Shown here piece by piece: positions 58,456 to 64,000 of a stretch of 64,000 nucleotides of DNA; the first letter of the stretch is position 1, and the number at the start of each line of letters is the position of its first letter. The translations under genes were made by a program, and so were the position numbers. The notes below the pieces were generated by a model. It saw only the letters and a list, made by a program, of their open reading frames with translations. It made no database searches and was not told the DNA's origin. This DNA is from Stagonosporopsis chrysanthemi (Eukaryota > Ascomycota > Dothideomycetes > Pleosporales > Didymellaceae). The DNA is taken from contig JAFISE010000134.1 in assembly GCA_022560025.1 (NCBI GenBank), positions 17,017 through 81,016 on the forward strand, in the 5' to 3' direction.

Positions 58456-60169
58456 AGCGGCGGTGGTATAGCGATGTCCGATGCAAGAGGTGGCAAGACC
58501 GTGGTTAGACGCTATCGTGGAATGTTGTTGTGGTGGGAAGACTGTAGACTACTAAAGCCGGAAGCGGAAACAACGACCACTTCAGAGGAGTGTACTTGAC
58601 AAAGCCACAATCTAGAAAGCGCAGGAGACAAGGTGTGAAGCATCAAGGAAAAAGCGACAGCAAAGACTAGAAAAGTCAATTTGCTCCTGACAAACCTTCA
58701 TTCCTCGTCACCTACGTATGCACCTTACCCACACGTTCTATCTCCATCGTCTCCACTATACCATCACCAGACACAGGGGTCATATGTAGATCCACCTCAT
58801 GCGGTTCAAGATTTTCCAAGCTGAGCTTATCTTCACCACACCTGCCGGACGTGTCGGAAGGTCCAGCTGCCTGTAGCGCAAGGATGTCTGAGCTGCGGGA
58901 GGCAACGGGCCACTCTGAGCGGCAACTGCGAGCTCGACCGCACACGGAATCGGTGCTGACAAATCCCATACACTACCCGAAGCAGTGGTGCAGCGAGTCA
59001 GCACTCGAGCTGGAGAAGATTGTTGCTGGATTGGGCAGTGACGTCATGAGTTGAGGTGCAGCTCTGATTTGGCGCTAGGGAAAAGCTTAGTGGGTCCCTG
59101 GCGGCATGGCACGTCATGCTTATTTGTCGCGCGCTGTATGCTAGGATACGGGAGCGTACGAGATGTAATGGCGATGTATGGGCCCACAATGCGGGTTGAA
59201 GGTCGGGGATGAATTGAGTCCCAAACTTGGCAAGTATCAGTATCAAATATACGAATATCTTCAATCGGAATGAAACTTTCAAGCCCAGCAGTGGATTTTC
59301 GTCAAGAAAGAATTGTTCTACCTAAGATGGAAAGTCAACAGTCGCTATTTGGCCGAATTAGCCATCTTCTCAGCAGAACGTTAGTCAGTTCGTGTTATAC
59401 AATCAAAATAGTTTACGGATTACGTTCGTTAACCTCTGCGTCGTCAGCATTGGCAGTGTCGTCTTTCAAGCACACCGCAACCATTGCTACTCTGTAAAGC
59501 GACGTTAAGTCTATCCTATTGCGTGAGTCTTGGAGCTGTTATGTAGACTGCCTGTAAGGATCCTACCTCACGGGTCACTACTGCGAATTATGGCAAAATT
59601 CACGCAGAGGCTTCTCTAACAGCTTTCCCCGTTGATGCTTTCGAGGTGCGCGCAGTTTCCTGTCACGTGATACCTCGATACCATTTATAGTAACACAGCA
59701 AAATGCGCATGAATCATGGCATCACGTGACGGAACATCAGCGGGTGCACATGTAAGCAGCGGCACAGTTTGCGAACCCACCTCCGAACCTGAACCCCGAA
59801 ACAATCACCCCAAGTCCGTCGAAACGTTGATTCTGTATCGTCGCACAGCGCTAGGCGCCCAGCAGTTGAATAGCAGCCGACAGGAACCTGAATCCTGTAA
59901 CGTTGGATGCCCGAATAAGTCCTTAGCATTGAACCAACTGCAAGCACTGAGATACCATGTACTGAAGTATTTAAGATCTCGATATTCTTGCTCTATAACT
60001 TAATCGTCAACAACCTTCAAAGCATCTTCTTTCAATTTCCAACAGTCATTTGCATCCTTCAGTCAAGAGAACACACTTCATCTTCGTCTTCACCTGTCTC
60101 TTCAAACATTTCCATCTTTCCACAGAAAACTCTCCAAAAATTGCAAGAGGCAGCACAAATTAGCTCAAC
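58456..60169. other. Intergenic, 1.7 kb
   Basis: The minus-strand frame 58712-58969 has an acidic C-terminus that reads like a protein tail, and + frames 59270-59497 and 59716-60003 start with ATG; none is recognised or spliced. The right end, with TATTTAAG at about 59968, is the promoter and long leader of the next gene. Confidence 0.4.
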
Positions 60170-60758
60170 ATGCTCGGTCACTCTCGAATTGCCTATTTCG
60201 CTGCTTTCCTTGCCCTACTAGCCCCTGCGTTGGCTGACGTATATCGCATGGATTCTCGCTCGCCTGAAGAGATCCAAGATGACGAAGGCTTCGTGGCCAG
60301 GGACCCTGACGGTGATGGCTCCGTCATTGACCATGTCAAGAACAAGCTGGGTGACGATGATCCTTGGATTTCAACCACGACCGATTACAGTGTTGCTAAA
60401 GGTAAGGATCGCGGTGCAAACCCCATATCAGAGACATTCGCTAATCATAACTCTTTATTTTGCAGGAGGCGCCCTATCGCCCTCGGAAGTCTATGTCTAC
60501 TACATCTCAGAAAACGGCATCAAGTTTGTTGACACCATCCAAGCGTTCAAAGATGCGGGCGAAGAGCATCCTTCACCTGGGGAGAAGGAATGGTCAGTGA
60601 GGAGCAAGATTGATTGGGATAGCATCATCAAGTGGGACGTCATTAAGAGAGGCAAAGTGATCAAGACGGTGACTAGAGACGACTTTGAGGACGGGGACGA
60701 GGACGATGACAAGAAGCGTGCGGTCCCTTTAGTCCGCTCGGTAAAGTTCAGGACTTAA
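60170..60758 (+). CDS. Secreted ADP-ribosyltransferase-like protein (heat-labile enterotoxin A-chain fold)
   Basis: Two exons (60170-60401 and 60466-60758; intron 60402-60465, GTAAGG..TTTGCAG) give 174 residues. The signal peptide ends at about residue 22 (LLAPALA). The mature protein begins with the Arg of the R-S-E ART class (VYRMDSR, Arg 26) in the RxDSRxPxEI context typical of the enterotoxin-A family. A STT block sits at 68-70 and the E-x-E pair as EKE at 117-119, spanning the intron. If active it would transfer ADP-ribose from NAD+ to a target protein or nucleic acid; secreted fungal members are candidate virulence or inter-organism factors. It lacks a B-subunit-type partner here. It is short for the family and ends in a charged Asp/Lys-rich tail. 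Activity and target are unknown. Confidence 0.75.
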
Positions 60759-61287
60759 CTCCGATTGCTCTGAGGTCCTGTTAATTGCAGCACACAATCG
60801 CCTCCACTGCCCATCTTACGATGTACAACTCACAACACTATTTTCAAGGTCCCTTTTTCTAGGAATTAAGTAGCTTAGACTGTATTTTACGCATAGAAAC
60901 ACTCTGTCTTCCAATAGAGCTTCTTCACTGGAAGAATACCTATTTGATGTGTCCAAATTATTGCCATGATTCTTCCTGTAAGTTGTCCGACCTGGCATGA
61001 TATGCTGTACTTAAGCGTTACTCTGTCGGTGTCGAGCTGAGAGCGTTCACTCGCCCCAATCATCGGTACGATTGTTCAAACACTCCCATCGCGCAATTGG
61101 GGGCAACTTTGATCGTCGTGGCATCATAGGCAGTGGAAACAGGCTACAGTGTAACAGGAAAGATTGGAGGTACTTAGGTAGTACTGACTACAAGTACTGA
61201 GAAATAGCTCAACAATATGATGAATCCTCTACGCTTTCGAGATGACCTTGTATCTATTCCGCGTCCAAGTTTACGATACTAAACTAT
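60759..61287. other. Intergenic, 0.5 kb, between convergent genes
   Basis: No gene recognised; contains the 3' ends of the ART-like gene and the next, minus-strand gene. Confidence 0.5.
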
Positions 61288-61746
61288 TCAAGGCGCATAG
61301 TGAGGGAGCGCCTCAAAGTCACATTTGAGAATGACTCTAGCTAGAATCACAACGTCCTTCTTGGCCTGCTCGGCATCGTTTTGTATACCATTCATATCTC
61401 CTTCCCAGGTAATGCTGCGAATCTTTGCAGTCTCTCCATCGTCGTTACTTGATTTTGGGGCAAGGTGCAGTATGTAAACCTCCTGTTTTACAAAGTGTCG
61501 AATGATGTGGATAGATATGTCGCCATTTTCATCCTCAATTAGCCAAGCCCATTTATCGTCCTGATTTTGGGGTCTGAAACCAGTTTTGAGCTTTTCCACA
61601 TCGGAATCGCTGACCGCCAGATCCAAAGGTGCTGTGACAGGCTTCTTCATGGGCTTTACCAAGCTGCGCTCGTATGTATTTGAACGCCACCTCTTCCAAA
61701 ATTCCTCGTCCTCCTCCAAATCGATGTGCGCATTTCTGTTCGACAT
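61288..61746 (-). CDS. Hypothetical small acidic protein
   Basis: 152 residues from the ATG at 61746 (MSNRNAHIDLEEDEEFWKRW). The frame is open upstream to 62049, but that part is compositionally unlike coding sequence, so the downstream ATG is preferred. The second half alternates hydrophobic strands (KWAWLIEDENGDISIHIIRHF, VYILHLAP) and reads like a small beta-rich domain, ending EALPHYAP. No membrane segment or signal peptide. No family recognised; a real gene is likely but not certain. Confidence 0.55.
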   Translation of the reverse strand: MSNRNAHIDLEEDEEFWKRWRSNTYERSLVKPMKKPVTAPLDLAVSDSDVEKLKTGFRPQNQDDKWAWLIEDENGDISIHIIRHFVKQEVYILHLAPKSSNDDGETAKIRSITWEGDMNGIQNDAEQAKKDVVILARVILKCDFEALPHYAP

Positions 61747-62573
61747 AATCCTGGAAGTTGACTTGAATGATATTGCCGCTCTGAGAATGGTTCGAATATT
61801 GAGGCTTGTAGTTGGAAGTTCGCATGTGCGGGGGTGTCTGCCTGATCGGTCTCGGGAGTCAGATGTGAAGGCGTTATTCGACTTGGGTAGTAAAATTGGA
61901 GGTATTGGTAGAAGAAGAAATGACTTAAGACCTACCTTCGGGGTTCGGCGGTGTTGAATATATGGGCTGCAGTACCACCGCCTGCCTAAATTCGTGCGTG
62001 AGGTAACATCATCGTCTAGACCGGATATGGCTAGCTCCATATATGTCACCGAAGCCCGTGGTAATACCCGAGGGTCAAGAGCTTGGAATCCTCATATTTT
62101 AACTTGTAGAGTTTGTTCTATTTTAGTTCTCGCAGTGGGTCTAGTTTTAGGCACCTGTCTGGGTCTGCTCACGATCGTATCTGGTGCTTGCTCACAGCGC
62201 CTTAGCGCACTCCGCCCTTGGTAGCAACAATACCTTCATGTCCCTAGAAGTCATTACATTCACTGACATGTCCTCAACTGCCTCCCTTTCTTTACAGAGC
62301 AAGTGTTATACACTGTTGCATTATCTTTTGTTGCAGCGTAAGCAGCTGCTGAAAATGATGGAAAACTGCGCTTCTGTTACTTGCTAGCTAGGGAGCGTCA
62401 ATATATACATGCTCTGAGACGTGCTAGTCCAGGAGAGTCACAGGAGTGACGATCAAGGCCTGTAGGGCCGACTTGCACCGCAACATACTTCACTAGCCGA
62501 CTCTTCGACAGTTACGCTCACATTCCTGCGAGAGATCTGCCCTGAAGTTTATCGCTTGATAACAACTTAAGCT
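61747..62573. other. Intergenic, 0.8 kb, AT-richer
   Basis: No gene recognised. Base composition becomes more AT-rich from here to the window end. Confidence 0.4.
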
Positions 62574-62905
62574 ATGGTTCAGTACACAACAGCTGTCTCT
62601 GCTTGGCTGCTTGCCAACGGAGTCGTGGTACGCAACTCCACCGCTGTCAAGGTACGGGTTTCACGCATTACATGATCGTTTGATCAATGAAAACATACCA
62701 AGGACTTAAAATTTTTCAACAAGCATAATTTTCAATTCTTCAAAAAGAAACAGCGTACGGAATGGGTCATTACGGCCTCGGCTGCGGGATTTTCTGTCAG
62801 TATGTGCTTTTGTCGCCCAACACCTCCACAATGATCTCAACGCACGAACACACGTACGCATTCACAGCTGAATTCAGCAAAAAGTCAATCCGTGGTCATA
62901 AATGA
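62574..62905 (+). CDS. Tentative 53-residue protein with two introns
   Basis: Exons 62574-62651, 62754-62799 and 62868-62905 join in frame across introns with GTACGG..AACAG and GTATGT..CACAG borders. The product starts MVQYTTAVSAWLLANGVVV and ends KKSIRGHK. The N-terminus is weakly hydrophobic and could be a signal or anchor. Support is only the paired splice sites; it could be chance or a gene remnant. Confidence 0.25.
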
Positions 62906-64000
62906 TGAACGCGACAATTTCCGTGGCGCAGCTGTGACACGCAAGGATCGCACAACCCACCTAACCCGCCCTGTCCATCACCAAAACACCGCCACTTCTT
63001 TGTGATGCTTTACGTGAAAATATTATGCTAGATTTGTCGAGTGTTATGAGCAGGCTTGTAACTTTAGTCCTTCCTGACATCGATGTGCGGGGCAAGAAGA
63101 AGAGTACCAGATAAGGCAGTCAACCAGCTTTATATCAGTGCCCGCCGGAACATAGCAAGGAGTATAGTAACGGCTAGCTTACCAATCTGTCATCAGTGAG
63201 TAGCGCTATAAGTAGCTCTAATCTAGGGTCTCGCCCAGCGCCCTGTTAGACTAGTTTTAGACCACCACGCACCCGTACATGTACAGCCGTCTTGTGATTT
63301 TTTATTAAATTTCTTTCGATCTGTGGGTTTCTTGAATGGTAGGTACAGCTCAATCGCTGGACGAAGAAACACCGGTATTATAGTAGTCTACATGTAACCT
63401 TTTGGATAGATTAGGAACCACAACGTACCCTTTCTGTAAAGTAGACATGTGAGCCTCCAAAACTTTGCGCACTATACTACCACACCCACGCGTGTCAATA
63501 TATTTAACAGTGATAAAACATAGTTCTGGCTCCGTGTGTATGGCATTCCGCTTATGGTTCGCAGAATTGGAACAGGTAAAGAGTCAGGCACGTGGTATTG
63601 TCACACCACTGAGTGATCATTGATTGCTGAGGCCCCTTCTCGGTCACCACGCTGCAAGCCTATCAAAGCCAAAAGGTGTCATTGAACAGGGCCCTAAAAA
63701 TGTGGCGCTCGGTATAGCTCGCCAGTATTCGAAAAAAAATGCTTGTCTTTTGTTTCATGTAAGTTTTTTGTACAAAGACCTTGATCCAAACTTGATTCTT
63801 TGTTGAGGTTTTCGCAGCGGCATCCTCCCAAGTTGACCACATTGGACTTCTCGACAGTCACCTTGTATCAAGGTAGCAAGGAGAGAAAAAGCTATACGAA
63901 CTCTGTCGCAGTGAGTGCAAGCAGTGCGGGAAGATTTGAGGATTGAACTGAGGTTGTATTGTGCGAAGCTACGAACAGTATGTATACATGGGTAGCTGTA
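62906..64000. other. AT-rich right end without recognised genes
   Basis: No open frame of note; one ORF at 63624-63806 (+) is unsupported. No clear transposon ends or target-site duplications were seen, although the composition would suit a decayed, RIP-affected region. Confidence 0.4.

Noticed and set aside
58712..58969. Minus-strand frame with an acidic tail, possibly the C-terminus of a rhodopsin-type membrane protein
   Set aside because: No upstream membrane segments or exons could be joined to it, so it stays unassigned.
62370..63300. Possible LTR retrotransposon remnant in the AT-rich right end
   Set aside because: No pair of terminal repeats, primer-binding site or reverse transcriptase/integrase residues was found by eye.

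Overview
The window is nuclear DNA of a filamentous ascomycete. The evidence is a Zn2Cys6 transcription factor, fungal-type Pam18, Rlp24, Sfi1 and Arp2/3 subunits, an extracellular intradiol dioxygenase, a TmpA-like membrane flavoprotein, and many 45-75 bp GT..AG introns with CTAAC/CTGAC-type branch sites. A Dothideomycete is my best guess, but the sequence does not settle it. All exon models were built by hand from splice consensus, phase and family similarity remembered from general knowledge; no search was run.

Left part (1-24 kb), fairly gene-dense: a GH79 glycosidase cut by the window edge; SFI1 (spindle pole body) head-to-head with a tiny NDUFAF8-like twin-Cx9C protein; cytosolic isoleucyl-tRNA synthetase; a secreted, GPI-signal-bearing helical protein; a TmpA-like redox membrane protein; a large secreted protein of unknown function; a HAD hydrolase; and the p16 subunit (ARPC5) of the Arp2/3 complex.

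Middle (24-45 kb), gene-sparse: about 11 kb (24-34.8 kb) holds no recognisable protein gene apart from one doubtful spliced locus near 25 kb. It contains a GC-rich block that is open in several frames, and a roughly 4 kb stretch strongly purine-rich on the + strand. A compact island follows: PAM18 and RLP24 head-to-head, a class II aldolase-like gene and a secreted intradiol dioxygenase. About 4.9 kb of pyrimidine-rich (+ strand) sequence with TGTC microsatellites comes after it.

Right part (45-64 kb): an alpha/beta hydrolase divergent from a Zn2Cys6 regulator whose first intron is filled by a CCCACG-type minisatellite; a glutathione S-transferase-like gene whose second intron contains an assembly gap and an apparent low-quality second copy of exon 2; then a sparser region with a small cysteine-rich secreted protein, a decayed zinc-type/MDR dehydrogenase pseudogene, a four-helix membrane protein, a secreted ADP-ribosyltransferase-like protein of the heat-labile-enterotoxin A fold, and short hypotheticals. 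The right end looks like candidate-effector territory.

The housekeeping genes (ILS1, RLP24, PAM18, ARC15, SFI1, NDUFAF8-like) are functionally unrelated neighbours. No biosynthetic cluster was recognised. No tRNA, rRNA, CRISPR or intact transposon was seen.
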